Source: Polytrichum commune (lineage: Eukaryota > Streptophyta > Polytrichopsida > Polytrichales > Polytrichaceae). From it: a stretch of DNA of 64,000 bases. Location: contig OX485804.1 in assembly GCA_950295325.1 (NCBI GenBank), forward strand, positions 52,824,001-52,888,000, read 5' to 3'. The number at the start of each line of letters is the position of its first letter. Positions within the stretch are counted from its first letter, which is position 1. A program made the position numbers and the translations under genes. Positions 24,024-36,314 of the stretch are shown in pieces. The notes beneath the pieces were generated by a model. The model saw only the letters and a list, made by a program, of their open reading frames with translations. It had not been told where the DNA came from and made no database searches.

Positions 24024-26664
24024 TAAGATCCACCTCTTCATGTAAGATTGCAAAATCAACAACATCTTAGTCTTACACCTTAGTAGCTGATACATCATGG
24101 AAAATCGTATATCAAACTTTAAGAGCATTGGAAATAGGGACCTTGCTCATCATGTTTCATCATACATATCTTATATTGTCACAAACTACAACATGTGATT
24201 TATGACCTCAAGCCTTGTGTTAGCCTCATGCACTTATTGCACATCATGCCGTTTCTTTTTGGCTAATAAAGTCTATTTCCTAGTGTATCCTATCTGAATG
24301 TTATCTTGAAGATTTATATAACCTTGTGCTATATATAGTTCTCTAGGTGGAAGGACTAATTGGTGTTCTCATTATGATTTGTTGTTGACATTCGGGGGGT
24401 GCATTCAATTGTTAGAATCGGGAACCACGCACGTGCATGACCTTGAAATTAATATCCTTAATATATAAGATTTTTCCCCTCTTAAGAATGATACATGTAC
24501 AATATGTAGTCCACGTTGGTCCCCATGACAATACAACTACCAACCAACCCCCCCCCCCAAATGACCCAAACTTAGAAACCTTCATCATCCAAGAAATCCA
24601 AAGTTTCAGAGATCTTAAAACCAAATTCCAATGGAATCACCAAATCCAGTACTATGTGTTTATGCCACTAATAAGGATACCCCAACTTGGAAGAAACCTG
24701 GAAAAATAGAACTAACATCTTCGACCATCATGACGATTGCAACCCAACACACAATGAACACCTCAATTCTAGCCCTTAACCACACCATCCAAGTTGACTT
24801 TTCCAAACAAATGAAAACACGCCCCGTCATCCTCTTCATACCAAGGAAACCCTCAAACAACCCTGCATGTTTCCCCGACCACTATTACACCCAAACCCCA
24901 CTCTAATTACCCACAACGGATTGTTACACAAATGGATCATCCACACCCCCATTCAACAAAGAAATGAAGGCACTATTGGAATGGACATCTACCATCCAAC
25001 ATGCAATACCCAAATATCCTCATAGAAAAATTAACAACTATATTTTCCAGCCTCTACCTCACTGAAACAACATGGCCCCCTCTCACATATTACAACTATT
25101 TTACTTTTTTTACGTCATCAAGAACCAAATCCAATGCCATTCCTTCAAGAACAATCACCATGACAAAGACTCATAAAAGCAATCACTCACCACCTTTCCC
25201 AACAAACCTAGCCAATCACCCTCCATGAAATCAGAGCCCACTCATGCATACTTAGCAATGATATGGCATATATACTAGCCAGATTTTACACCAACAAACC
25301 ATTCCCCACCTACCAACTCACAATACACACAACCCACACAACCCCTTTGTAGTACTCCAAAATAATAACAAAACACTCAAATAACACTCCCATGTGACAC
25401 CTTAAAGCATACATGCAACAAGAACACCAAAGGCAACTCACAACCACAAACCCATATGTTCAAAATGGCTCGATGTTAAGGTTGTGGTAAAATTGCATAT
25501 GAATTGTAAACACAAATCGAAACATCAACAGAGGCCAACGATTTGATGAACAAAGAAGCTCTATATTGATAAATTTGCACCAACAATGAGTTACAAGTGA
25601 TGAACACCATGAGTCTACTCAGTCGTCGATTTGTTCTATTAAAGAAACTGACTTAACTTAGACTACAAAGCCCTACACTTGATTAGAGTCATTTAGGTTG
25701 CCAAGCATTATCTCATGACCAAGCAAATCCTACCTTATCCCTTAGCCAAAATCTCCTAGAAATAACTATCATGATAAATAAATAAACACGATTACCACTA
25801 CCTAGCACAAATTTTGAATCATTTGGCTAACATTATATCCTATTGAGCAAAATCACTCCACCCTCGGAATGCCAACACAAATCTTGGGTTGTTTGGGGTG
25901 TTTCCCTTGGCGGAGCTGTCAAAATGATGTTGCCAATGCCTTTTGTCAATGGATTGAAGATCTCATGTTTTTGCAATGTTCGTCGAGGTGTACATTGTTG
26001 TTGATTTGCTTGATGATGCATAAAGGGGAGAAGATTGGAGTACCCATTGCACAATATAGGTCGATAATAACCAATGCGGTGTTGTCGTGTTTTTACATTT
26101 TTTGGTCTATCTTGGGTTGTGGACCATCGATTCATTCCCCAAATCGTTATTCATTTGTCTATGGCAAAGGCTGAATCATCCGGCATGTTGAGCTCCTTCA
26201 TCAATCGATGTAGGTGTCTCAGGTAAATCTCTCACTTTTTTCCTTGGAGATTGATTGCTTGAGTTGTCACTCAAGTGTTCAATCAATGGTACAATATTGG
26301 GTGTGCTTTGGTTTGTTGATGGCAAGAGAGGTTTCGGTGTTAATTACCTCGTCCTCGTGTCCCAAAGTTGGCAGTGTAGGTCGGGGAACGGTCTTAGTGA
26401 TGGGCTTCACCATGGTGAATCATTTAGATCGATTTTTGGTGGTGCGGCTTGGAGTTGCTCCAACACTTGCGAGACATGCCTTTTTCAATTGTTGGGTGTC
26501 TTTGTTAACCGCTCCATTTCGTCCCATGCCCCGATGATCAACCATGCTCGTTTGTTACGGTATTGAATCAATCCTTAGTATGTTTAAATTGAACATTCAC
26601 CTTGGTCTTTATTGCCAAAGCTTCATCAAGCTCTTAAATTTGTTTGTGGTTGGATCTATCCATG
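24024..26664. other. Intergenic, nothing recognised
   Basis: No recognised gene. A run of eleven or more C lies near 24550. The C-rich plus strand between 24400 and 25450 produces spurious open frames. Some of 25800-26660 may be 3' sequence of the degenerate gypsy element to the right, but I could not identify a domain or an LTR. Confidence 0.4.
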
Positions 26665-26986
26665 CACTAGTAGAAAACTATGTTCAAAAGAACTGCAGCC
26701 AAAACTAGCTACGATATTTCTCACCAACATGATTTGCAGTTGCTAAACAACTACAAAATTGGTTTTTATTGTTTTAGTGACTGAAATTTTAGGAATTAGA
26801 GGGCGTGTGATATATTTTTGGAAAATTCCTAAAAATACCTTTCCAATGGTATCTTACACACCCCTAAAATTTTAAAATTCTAATCGCAAAACAAAAAAGA
26901 AAAATCTATAGTTGTTTAGCAATTACAGGTCATGATGGTCAAGATAATCGTAGCCAATTTCGGCTTCATTTTTTTGCCTACTAGTG
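26665..26986. mobile_element. CACTA (En/Spm-like) miniature element, 322 bp
   Basis: The left end is CACTAGTAGAAAA; the right end on the minus strand is CACTAGTAGGCAAAAAAA. Both flanks are ATG (26662-26664 and 26987-26989), the 3-bp duplication expected for CACTA elements. Arms match inward for about 90 bp, including GCTACGAT and GCTAAACAACTA in both. The element is therefore largely a foldback with no coding sequence. Confidence 0.93.
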
Positions 26987-27539
26987 ATGTATTGGATATG
27001 TAATCACTAAAATTGTGTGGTAGCTTGCTCCAATGTTAAATCAAACTTCAACGGATTTGCTCGTTGTTCATATGCAATGTGATACATAGCCAATGCCTTC
27101 TTTTTTAACTCTAATTTATTTTGTTCAAAGAGTCTTACCTTATGTTTTCTTGCAGCAAGGAACCGGCGGACGTCTTGAAATCAAGTTTCTTGCTCCCTAC
27201 AAGTGAATCTCTCTTCCCAAAGTTGATTATGGAACTACTTAACATACATGACAATCTCAATTCGAGTGCGGATTAGGGTTTCAACCGATGTTTGCAGTCA
27301 TGTCAATTTCTTTTCTCCTTCTAACCCATGCATTTACCCCGCCACTTCCTATTGTGTTTGGAATGTGTTGACTTTGCCCAAGACTTGGTTGAGCTTTCGT
27401 TTTGAAGTGATTGTGGGTGTCGGAAGCATTGCTTGCGATGGCTGAGGTGAGTGCATAATGGGGTAGCCGACGTCATGATGAAAATGCTCCTATGCAATTC
27501 AAAGGGTGTGAATCCAATGGTAACTTTAAAGGTTGTGTG

Positions 27540-28620
27540 ATAGGCCCCTAGGGTTGATGTTAAACAATCGTCTCAATTGTCTTTGTTCCGTTGATCATAT
27601 TAATAACCATGGCAACCAACATTTTTTTTGTCAATTCGGCTTGGCCATTATCTTGTCAACATTATGGCGTGGATACCATATGTTTGATGAGGTAATTGTT
27701 CATCAATATATCAAGGACATCATTGATGAAGTGGGTTTTTGGGTCCAAAATGATTTCAAATGAGCATCTAAATCGTACAAATATCGATTCATATAGGATA
27801 TGAGCCATAACATTTGCGGTATCTGTGCGGACCGTTTTAGCCTCTGCACATTTAGTGACATAATTTATGGCGACCATAATATACTTGTTGTGAGTATATT
27901 TGGTGATAGTTGTGATGGGTCCTATGAAATCTATTCTCTAGTGTATAGAAGGTGACAAGGGCATGACGAGATATTAGGGCGTTTTGCCTATCTTGATGAA
28001 GTCAAATACATAAACATTTCAATACATTGTTTGCCAAGTGTACTTTGGTTGTAATATTTTACGCATTATTGATTTGATGTTGAGGTGACCATCGGCATTT
28101 CATGAGTGTATTTGTGTATGATGAGCAACACTTGGTCAAGGTCTAAATAACATCGGAATTTTGTGGTCGATACCTTGTTTAAACAACACACCGTTGATGA
28201 GTGTGAATGGTAAAGTTTGTTTTATGAAATTATGTTTATGAAATCGTGTATGTCGAGGAAGAATAATGCATGTTGTAAATATGTTTTGATGTTCTTAATT
28301 TTGGTTGTTGATTGCGTCCATTTGTGCTATATATATATATATGGATCCAAAAATGAATAGAGGTCCATTTGGTTGGATGTAGTTTTATCAGCTTGGAAAA
28401 AATGGTCAGCAACTACATGTTTGGTGCTAGAGTGAATATGATTTTGAAATTATATTTCACAATGAGCATGATCAACCTTGCGATTTAACCCACAAATATT
28501 GCTTGATTAACATATTAGGTGAGTGCATGAGAATTAATTATAAATTTAAATGAATTGCCTAGAAGATAATGATGGAATTTTTTGACCGGATATATCAGAG
28601 CTAACACTTCTCTTTCTATA
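27540..28620 (-). pseudogene. Ty3/gypsy pol relic: RNase H and integrase
   Basis: Read leftward from 28620, the frame begins IEREVLALIYPVKKFHHYLL and continues with HALT, then VNQA and IARLIMLIVKYNF, the RNase H pattern of Ty3/gypsy pol. It then passes HLNIKSIMRKIL near 28085, an integrase zinc-domain remnant. The integrase core starts near 27935 with RIDFIGPI, then MVAINYVTKCAEAKTVRTDT at 27877, ILDPKTHFIND, and after a shift NGQAELTKKMLVAM near 27640. These match the D,D-35-E region of gypsy integrases (ID/VTKW, D-THF, NGQAE). Several in-frame stops and at least two frame shifts make it a dead copy. Reverse transcriptase was not readable to the right, and LTRs were not identified. Confidence 0.88.
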
Positions 28621-28974
28621 ATAAAGTAATTTTGTTATTCTTGCATCATTCCAAGAATCCATAATTTTTTTTTGAAGATGGATAATTTTTGTTGTTATTT
28701 TCTTAGATAAATTTTAAATATCTTTTATTCTACATAGCCCACCATCATTGTTTGTGTTTATGTGATATAAGATTTCCATAGCTTGTATTGGCACAAACTT
28801 TCGGCTAGTAATTTATGTATTACTATGGCTTCACAAAGAAGGTTATTTGCATTTTTTCCAATAAAATAAAATAAAATTCCACATCATATACTTCATTTGT
28901 AATTATAGCAACTTCCTCAGTTAGGATTTTTGTTTTTATTTTTTTTAATAAAAATATTCCAACAAGTCCAACTC

Positions 28975-30130
28975 TTCCTCCTTGCAATTCACTAGTACTC
29001 TCCTTACTAACTTTTCTAGCTAATTTATTGTTTGCTTCAATGATCCATTAAACTTTAATTCTTTCGTTGTTCACAATGCACAAATTGTGCAATATTATGC
29101 AAATTGCTACAATATTGGACATGTTCCTTAAAAGTACTTCAGATTGCTTCATTATCAACATTCATTTACCCTTCAAAATTCCAAAATGTTATTTCCACAT
29201 ATATTGTGGTTGAAAATAGAATAAATTATAATTTGTCTCATTTTCGGATAATACAATCTTTCTATCATTAAATGAACGGTAAATTCAAGGCTCCATCGAA
29301 TATGCAACATCTCCTATAAATTTATATAGCTTAAACTTACTTCTATGCATCCACGTCTAATTTTTGTAACTTGAAAAACAATCCAAATGTGCAAACCCGA
29401 TGCCCAACCAAACTCATAATCTTGGAACATGCAGTCTAGTCTAACAATTCCATGCACATTTATTGAATGAAAAGACTTTACGTAGTAGTAATTTTTTCTA
29501 CCAACTACAATAACTAAAATAAGAATATGTGATACATCTATTGTCCCTATGATGTAAGGCATGTCATACAACTGTTAAAACCTTAAAGCTAAAACCCTAA
29601 ACTGCAATTCACTTGGAGTTTGTACAAAAATTGGTTAAAGATATTTCCTAACAACTTATTAAATTCCCTTATCATTTTTGACAATGTGCTCTTGTGGACT
29701 TCATACCACTCTCCTATGCTTTACAATCTATCACCACTACCCAACCTATGCAATGATATTGCTACATTTTTGTGCACCGACACAGTAACCTTAAAACCGA
29801 TATCATCTTTTTCAAATAGGAGTCAAACCTCGTACACAAAAATATGAATGTAATATATTTTATTTGAGTCCGCTTCCTAAATTCTTTCTCTATCTTTGAA
29901 CCCAACAACAAGCAGTCTACAAATCCGTACATTTGTTCTTGACTACATATGCTCCTCTCTCTATACCCTATACTCTCATAAACCAAGCTTAAAATCACAA
30001 ACTTCTCCCATTCTCCTTGCAAAAACAATGCTTGAATGTCCACAACATGCTTCACAAGCTTGTATAAAAACATGTATAATCCTAAGAGCAAAATAAATCT
30101 CCTCGTCCTCTCCTCCATCGCAACCATGCT
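28975..30130 (-). pseudogene. PIF/Harbinger transposase (HARBI1-like) relic
   Basis: Read leftward from about 30130 the order of a Harbinger nuclease is visible. First comes FIFLCTRFDSYLKK; then, after a one-base frame change near 29805, DDIGFKVTVSVHKNVAISLH and RLGSG. Next is a helix-turn-helix stretch, WYEVHKSTLSKMIREFNKLL, near 29700. The DDE core follows at 29571-29314: IIGTIDVSHI, then YYYVKSFHSINVHGIV and FQDYEFGWASGLH. The end carries NMSNIVAICIILHNLCIVNN near 29120-29060. In the family this reads GxIDGTH, YxNRKGxHSINVQ, GWPGSxHD and xxCCxLHN. Here G-to-V in the first motif and loss of the HD aspartate, plus stops and shifts, show the copy is inactive. Confidence 0.87.
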
Positions 30131-30379
30131 TGCTGAAACTCAATGTGAAAACAAGCCAAAACAAGAAGACAAACAAAGTGAAGCCAAGAGAAAACAAGAG
30201 AATGGTCAAACCTGACTACTTTCTTTTTTTCTTTTTTCTTTTCAAAACTACCCTTTTTGAGCATATGTTTAAAAAGACCCATCACATTCATTTCTTGGTG
30301 CATGGTCATTCCTCTTGGTCCACATTTGATTTACACTTAGCGGGGAGACCAAAAACTTTGTAAATTGATTTTTTAAAAG

Positions 30380-30460
30380 AAATCAGACCATGGAAGTCGG
30401 ACCATGAAAAAAGGCCATCTTCCATGGTCCGACTTCATGGTCCATGGTGTAAACCGGCCC
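30380..30460. mobile_element. Possible right terminus of a Harbinger-like element
   Basis: The end reads GGGCCGGTTTACACCATGG on the minus strand, close to the GGGCCGGTTCACACTATG termini elsewhere in the window, and is followed by TCA, which fits TNA. Just inside is an inverted repeat built on CCATGGAAGTCGGACCATG. It lies about 330 bp outside the Harbinger transposase relic and could be that element's end. No left partner was found. Confidence 0.45.
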
Positions 30461-30721
30461 TCATTTCCAAACATCCAAACCCATGAATTCTTATTTCATT
30501 CACTAGCTTAGAATGGGCGGCACATCATGCTAGAAGTGTACTTCCCGTAACCCTAAGTTGCCGCAATGCAAATAAATAATTGTGAGGTTGACTAGGGGAC
30601 CTACGCAGATTTGAAATAAAAACCAACAAAGACACTGACATGACGTGATGAACACCTGACGAATAAATGCGGATGAATGAAAAAGATGATGAGTATGGGC
30701 CCACACACCCATCCCTCCATC

Positions 30722-31045
30722 ATGAGCCGGCAGCAGACAACACAGGACAACCTCCGAGCTCTGAGGCAGTGGAGGACAAGTTTCCCGTCGTCACCTGAAC
30801 GCAGCCCGATGTTGGCTTTGGGTCGAGCTTCCGATCATCGCTCCCTCGCCTGCTCGCCATCGCGAGCATCGAGTCCTCCTCACCGCCACCCTCGTAATGC
30901 GGCGCTCCCGAGCTTCCCAACGACCCCTTACAAGCCTAGGTCGCTCGCAGATCCAGCTGACGACCTCTCGCAGAATGAGCCTGCGGGAGTCAGCGAACGA
31001 ATGATGAGCAACTTGCCTAGTTTAGGGTTAGAGGGCGGGCATTAG
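30722..31045 (+). CDS. GC-rich 107-aa open frame upstream of the ELMO gene, doubtful
   Basis: An open frame in a locally GC-rich block about 830 bp before the ELMO start. The predicted peptide is rich in Ser, Pro and Arg with no recognised domain. GC-rich leaders of plant genes often stay open by chance, so it may be promoter or 5' UTR of the ELMO gene, with the frame as an upstream ORF. I do not recognise a function. Confidence 0.2.
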   Translation: MSRQQTTQDNLRALRQWRTSFPSSPERSPMLALGRASDHRSLACSPSRASSPPHRHPRNAALPSFPTTPYKPRSLADPADDLSQNEPAGVSERMMSNLPSLGLEGGH

Positions 31046-31878
31046 GTAGGGCTTCAGGTTTGGGTTTTCGAATGTGTGGCCAATGTAGGGGCGCACCGTT
31101 TCTGACGGTTCTGGTTCGGGGGGAGTAGTATTGGGTTTGGTGTCTGAATTCTCATTCTCCTGTGCAGCTGTTGGCTGCCTTGGTAGAGATTGCGGAGTGT
31201 GGTATGTGCAGAATGTGGTTTTGTGGTAAAAGGTTTGGTAGGTTTTTGGATGTGAGGTTTCGAACACCGCTCGGCATGACGTTATAGCCGCTTGTGCGAG
31301 GTTTGTACTATAATAGACAGTTTAAGGTCTAGAAGAATACAAATGACGCAGTTTTAGCTTCTTTTTTTCTTAAATTTTAATCTTTGTGTGGCGGGTATGG
31401 TTTCTGGAGAGGCTGTTTGTGGTGGAAATTGCTACTCGTTGGTAACTTAGTATTCTTGTAGTGACCGGTTGATTAGGAGAGAGATTTTCGTGCACTTGTG
31501 CGGGGGTATTGCGGACAGGAAGAGAGGTTAGGCAGGTTGGATTGTGGCAAAGGTTTAAGCGACCGGACCATATGAGCGTTGTATCTTCATTGATGTTGGG
31601 GCATTGAGGTGGTTGTGTATCATTGAGCAATGGCATTTGGGGCTCCTGATTATTAGGGCGTTTTGTATTTTTGGTTGGTATTGGATCGGCAAAGGGGGGG
31701 GGGGCTATTAGGTCTCAATTGGTGAATTGAGTTCTGGATGGGGAGTGGTTTGGTGTGATGGTGAACTTGAGCCTACCTGTGGGGTCATGGTCGTAGTGAA
31801 ACGTCATTGGCGTCTCTTGTTTCTCTCCCGTATACACTTTGGTGCTTCTGTAGAAAGGTTAGATTCCAGGGTCTAACG
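31046..31878 (+). promoter_or_regulatory. Probable 5' leader of the ELMO gene
   Basis: No gene was recognised here. A run of ten G lies at about 31695. An in-frame ATG at 31807 would add 24 residues to the ELMO protein, but those residues are unlike the conserved N-terminus, so the 31879 start was preferred. Confidence 0.35.
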
Positions 31879-34800
31879 ATGAGCTCTGGGGTAGTGAGAA
31901 GGAGAGTCCACCATGAAGATGTTGGAGGAAGGAAGTTTGAGAAGATTGACGCAGCTGGAGAAGATGGTTCAGATGAGCCTCTTCTTTTGAACGACGTTCG
32001 TCAACCGCCCCGCCCATCTTATGTGAGTACAACAACAATGCGTATCATATTCAGCATATCTTTCAGAGTATGTTTCTGATTATGCTACACAGTAGCAGAA
32101 GTTATCCAAATCAGCCTTGTGAGGTTCGAAGCTGAATGAGCGTCAAAGAGAGGTTTATGTTCTTTTTCCTCAATTCATAACTAGATACACGTGGTGTCAC
32201 AATCACTGAATGAGTCTAGTTTGTGATTTAGGGTTCCTTCCTGTATGGTGCCCTTCGCCAAAATTGAAATCTCCATTCACTGTGTGGAGGACGGCAAACA
32301 TTCTTCAAGTTGATTTACACTTAAACCTGCCCATCTAGGTTTGGGGCATTGATATTGACAGTTGGAGAGAATGGTGCATTTCTGTTATCATGGTGTCTGC
32401 ACTGAGCTGTGCTTCAAGTATTCTACTCGTTAACAACATTGATTGTGGACTGTGTTTATCGCTTCAGGTTGATGATAGTGATGATGATTGGAGGGAGAAG
32501 AGGAGAAGGGAAGAACAAGCATGGACACAGATCTTCTCTCGTTTGGTTGTGCAATGGGCTCAGTGGTTCAGTAAGCTTCTTCTACTTGGACGGAGGCTGT
32601 ATATTCATCTGTTTAATTTATGACTGTACACTGCACACAGTGTTGTGCGATATTTGTCAGTCAAATTCATTTTCTGATACCCTCGAAATTCAGTTCTGGA
32701 TGCAGCAAGTTTTTTGGTATTTTCTTAGCAAGCACATTGGAATGAAACGATTGGGCTTTTACAAAAATGTCAGTTGCACTTTTTTAATGACTCGGAAAAT
32801 ACTCCGGAGTATGTGTTGCCTTCCGTTTCAATTAAGGCTGGAGTAGGTCTTGTGAAATGTGCAGCAAATGTGGTAGTGGGCAGTGGGGCATGGGTGGGAA
32901 ACACGCTCTCCCGGGTTCTGCTGCGACGTCAGCCTAATGGCACAGAGAAAGTGAATACTTATCTGTCGCCAATTCAAGTAAGTCTCTTTAGCATCAGTGA
33001 ATACTACTAGGTCTATCTGTTACCACTATCTTCTATCCAGAATCCACAGGTCTTTTCCTTTTGGAGAACTTTAATTAAACAAGCATGAGTGAGCATCAGG
33101 TGGCCAAATTCAGTTGTTGTTGAATGACATGATTGCATGTCCATTGATCCTGGCAGGAGGAGAGACTTGCAAAGCTACAACTGCGTTTGGCTGTCCCCTT
33201 CGATGGCTCTCGTGAGGAGCATCAGGTATTCTCTTCTGCTTGGCAAGAATGTTTGAAAATTCCTCTACACTTAGATTCCGTTAAATTCCTGAATACAGGG
33301 TGCTTGCTTAGCACGAAATCATATGGCACATGACCCTCAAACAGGTAGTTAATGTAGAGATACCCTTATGAAAGAGGAAGTATGTTCAAAGCATGACAGG
33401 TTCCATGATTAATGTTTTGATTTATGGCAGGATGCCTTGAGGGCCCTCTGGCATGCGGCCTATCCAGAGCGTTCTCTTCCTGGCCTTGTATCAGATCAGT
33501 GGAAAGAGATGGGGTGGCAGGGCACTGACCCCTCGACAGACTTCAGGTTTCTGATACATGATCATCTTTCTTATTCTTTAACTCCTGTTGGTACCATAGA
33601 GGGCTCTTTTTTCAGATGAAACAGATTATTCTCGCAACAAATTTGGCACATGTCAATCTTACATGGTTTAGACACACTTGAATCCTATGTGGGAACCAAA
33701 CTCTGGCACTAGTAAAGGTGAAATAGAGCGCCCGCTATGGTAGTCTAGTTGACTTAGAGATGTCCATTCATGCATTCTTTTCCTGTTATGAAGATGGGGT
33801 GATTCTTCCTCTCTTCATTCAATTTCTTATCAGTAGGTAATCCTCCTGTATGGGGTTAGGATGCATGTTGTATGTGGTTAATCCAGGGTGTTCCATTCTA
33901 TGCTTTCTGCCTATCTTATATTTCTAGTGTTTTTAATCTATTTATATTCATAAATCTCATGCATTGACTCTGGCCTTGGATTGCAGGGGAGGTGGTTTTG
34001 TCTCGCTACAGAATTTACTTTTCTTTGCTCATAAATTTCCAGTATGCCATCCATCTCTGAGCTATTTCTCGGGTACTAATAGTTGATATTTCTCTTACTC
34101 TGAATATTTCCCAGCACTGTGTATGACATTGTCTTGTAGATTGTGTGTCCAGTGGCTGAGATTGTTGAGTAGGCTTTCAAGGAAAATGGATTCGAGTGGC
34201 ATTAAAATATTGTTAGTATCAGGTAGATGAAGAATGGGCTATTTAATGAAAGTGTTTGAGATACTTATGGAGATCGGGGAGTATTGCAGGAATCATTTTG
34301 TAGATTGTTATACAAGCAAGAGGGAAAGAGGGCCACATGGGAATATCCGTTTGCTGTGGCTGGTCTCAATATTTCGTTCATGCTCATCCAAATGCTTGAT
34401 CTTAAAGCAGGTCAATCTCTTCAAACCTTTTTCTTTCTTCCATGTTAAGTCTCCCTTCAGTGCTCAGTTTTATATCATGTGTGATAGACTGGAGCTAATA
34501 TAGTTTGTGAGTTTTGCAGCAAGACCAAGTTCACGTGCTGGAGTTACATTCCTGAAGATATTAGCTGGTATGTTCATTTTCACGAACTGATCCAACTTTT
34601 TCTACAAGTTCCAGCAGGTTGCAGGTCAAATGCCCTTATTTACCTTGGTAGCTCCAGATGATGTGTAAGCATGTTTCCATAGGTAAAAATTCCCTTTTAA
34701 TGGCATAGTGTGGCACAGAATAGAAGAAAATAAGAAAATAATGCAGTTATCACGACATTAATTGGGAGTCTATGATCTTATTTCAACTTTTATGATCTTA

Positions 34801-35355
34801 TATCAACTGTTCATCGTTTTAACATGATGAATGTGTCTCCACAAAGTTGTGGTGATGTATACACATGGGTATTAATCCACCTTGTGCCCAAGTTTCAGAT
34901 ACTAACTCCCCATTGTATTCTGTTGACAGAGGACGAGATGGCATTTGACATGCTATATTGTGTTGCATTTGAGATGATGGATGCCCACTGGCTTGCAATG
35001 AGGGCCTCATACATGGAGTTCAATGTAACTATCTCTCCCTAACTCTATATATAGTGGTATGCAAATAGCAATGTATCAGTTCGATTTATTTGAAGTTTGT
35101 GAATTATTCTGGATTTTACAGCTGCAAATATCATTTGTTCTCGGTGGATGTGCCTGGAACTGGAATATCAAGTTTGAGGTCTCTACTCCTTGATGGAGTG
35201 GTCATGTTGATGGACTAATTTAAATCTTCCCTTTTTCAATGCAGGCTGTGTTGAAAGCGACTCGGACTCAAATTGAAAGAGAGCTGATGTTGGAAGATGT
35301 TCACCATGTGCAAGATCTCCCAGCGTATAATCTGTTGTGCCCTTTAAGGAACTGA
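31879..35355 (+). CDS. ELMO/CED-12 domain protein, 324 aa
   Basis: Ten GT-AG exons join in phase: 31879-32022, 32468-32570, 32865-32977, 33157-33225, 33431-33546, 33987-34041, 34290-34410, 34520-34567, 34930-35024 and 35245-35355. The protein starts MSSGVVRRRVHH, followed by an acidic stretch and a hydrophobic VVQWAQWF region near residue 75. The ELMO domain covers roughly 120-300: WQGTDPSTDF at 172-181, then GGG; WEYPFAVAGLNISF at 217-230; and EDEMAFDMLYCVAFEMMD from 257. The C-terminus ends DLPAYNLLCPLRN. This layout is that of the plant ELMO family (At2g44770 type). In animals ELMO proteins regulate small GTPases, as DOCK partners or as Arf-family GAPs; the plant role is inferred only. The protein looks complete. 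Intron 8 carries a dispersed repeat (34697-34805). Confidence 0.93.
34697..34805 (+). repeat. Dispersed repeat in ELMO intron 8 (pair with 44424-44520)
   Basis: GGCATAGTGTGGCACA, then TAGAAGAAAATAAGAAA, then TTATTTCAAC and TTTTATG are shared in the same order with the intron 1 sequence of the PPR gene at 44424-44520. Both copies lie shortly upstream of an exon. No coding content. Confidence 0.75.
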
Positions 35356-35814
35356 AGACTCTGCGGACTAGAATTTTATGGTGGAGGTAATGTTGTAGTA
35401 TATGATTTGGTTGCTGGAAGCTGCCAGTGGGCAGTGTTGTACATCCTACTTGATTCAATCTCATGGCTTGTCAAGTGACTCGACATTTCTTTTGTCGAAC
35501 AGACAGTGAGGTTTCACATCAAGGGTGCTCTTTGTGCTTTATTTCCATCTTAGGGGCACTTCATACTTAGTTCTTGAGGGCCTAATGGACCGAGGATGTC
35601 TGAGTGGTTGAAAGTACTACATAGAGTCCTACACGGCATGCAACGGATTTCACTCAAGCCTGCCTCAAAATAAGTGGGGTCTATCACAAACCTGGGAGAC
35701 CCATGACAAGTCAAACCCCACAACCCTTGGCCAAACAAGGATTTGACACCTGGCACAAATCAGCAACCATGTGGAAGACGTTGTGGTGTCTATCTCATTG
35801 GGAAACCCATGACA

Positions 35815-36170
35815 ACTCAACCACACCAAAAATAGCATATGGTGATATTGAGAAGGCTTTTCTTGCTGAAGAGTGGAACTCTTTCCATCTCACAAGGGAG
35901 AAACAAGATTACTTGCATCTCAAGGATTTTCTCCAATATGAAAGTGAATTGTACTTGAAGCAGGCATTGACACCTACACAATGCAAGATCATTACTGACT
36001 TTTGCACCTTGAACCAGACTTGCCAATGAAATTGGACAATGGATGATTATTCTTATCTCTAGAGATACTAGACTATGCCACTTTTGCTCTTATAATGCAG
36101 AATGTCCCCAATTTAACCCCATTGAAGATAAGTTTCCATCACAATTTGAAAAAGTAGGTCGAAAGGGCCA
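35815..36170 (+). pseudogene. LINE 3' end, reverse-transcriptase zinc-knuckle region
   Basis: The open frame to 36029 includes LKQALTPTQCKIITDFCT. After a frame shift near 36005 it continues RLANEIGQW, then ISRDTRLCHFCSYN, and after a small deletion ECPQFNPIEDKFPSQFEKV. This order (LTPxQRKII, a GRW motif, RxCxxC, then ECPxY and a DKF block) is the C-terminal zinc-knuckle region of plant non-LTR retrotransposon proteins. The usual NEAHFVL segment between the cysteines and ECP is missing. It is a truncated, shifted remnant just past the ELMO gene. Upstream reverse transcriptase was not found, as expected of a 5'-truncated insertion. Confidence 0.7.
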
Positions 36171-36314
36171 CATTGCATGGGCCACATTAATTGGTTTTTT
36201 TTTTTGAGAATTAACATGGGTGATAATTTGATTTTGTCCTACTTTTGTCCTATATGTTGGTCGGAAGTCTTCATGAAGACTTAAGGGGAAGACCCCGGGT
36301 CTTAGACCCACGTG

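Noticed and set aside
24437-25228. Proline- and threonine-rich open frames
   Set aside because: Composition follows a C-rich strand, frames overlap and none has recognisable motifs.
31807-31878. Alternative ELMO start giving 24 extra residues
   Set aside because: The extra residues do not resemble the family N-terminus, whereas MSSGVVRRRVHH at 31879 does. Kept only as an alternative.
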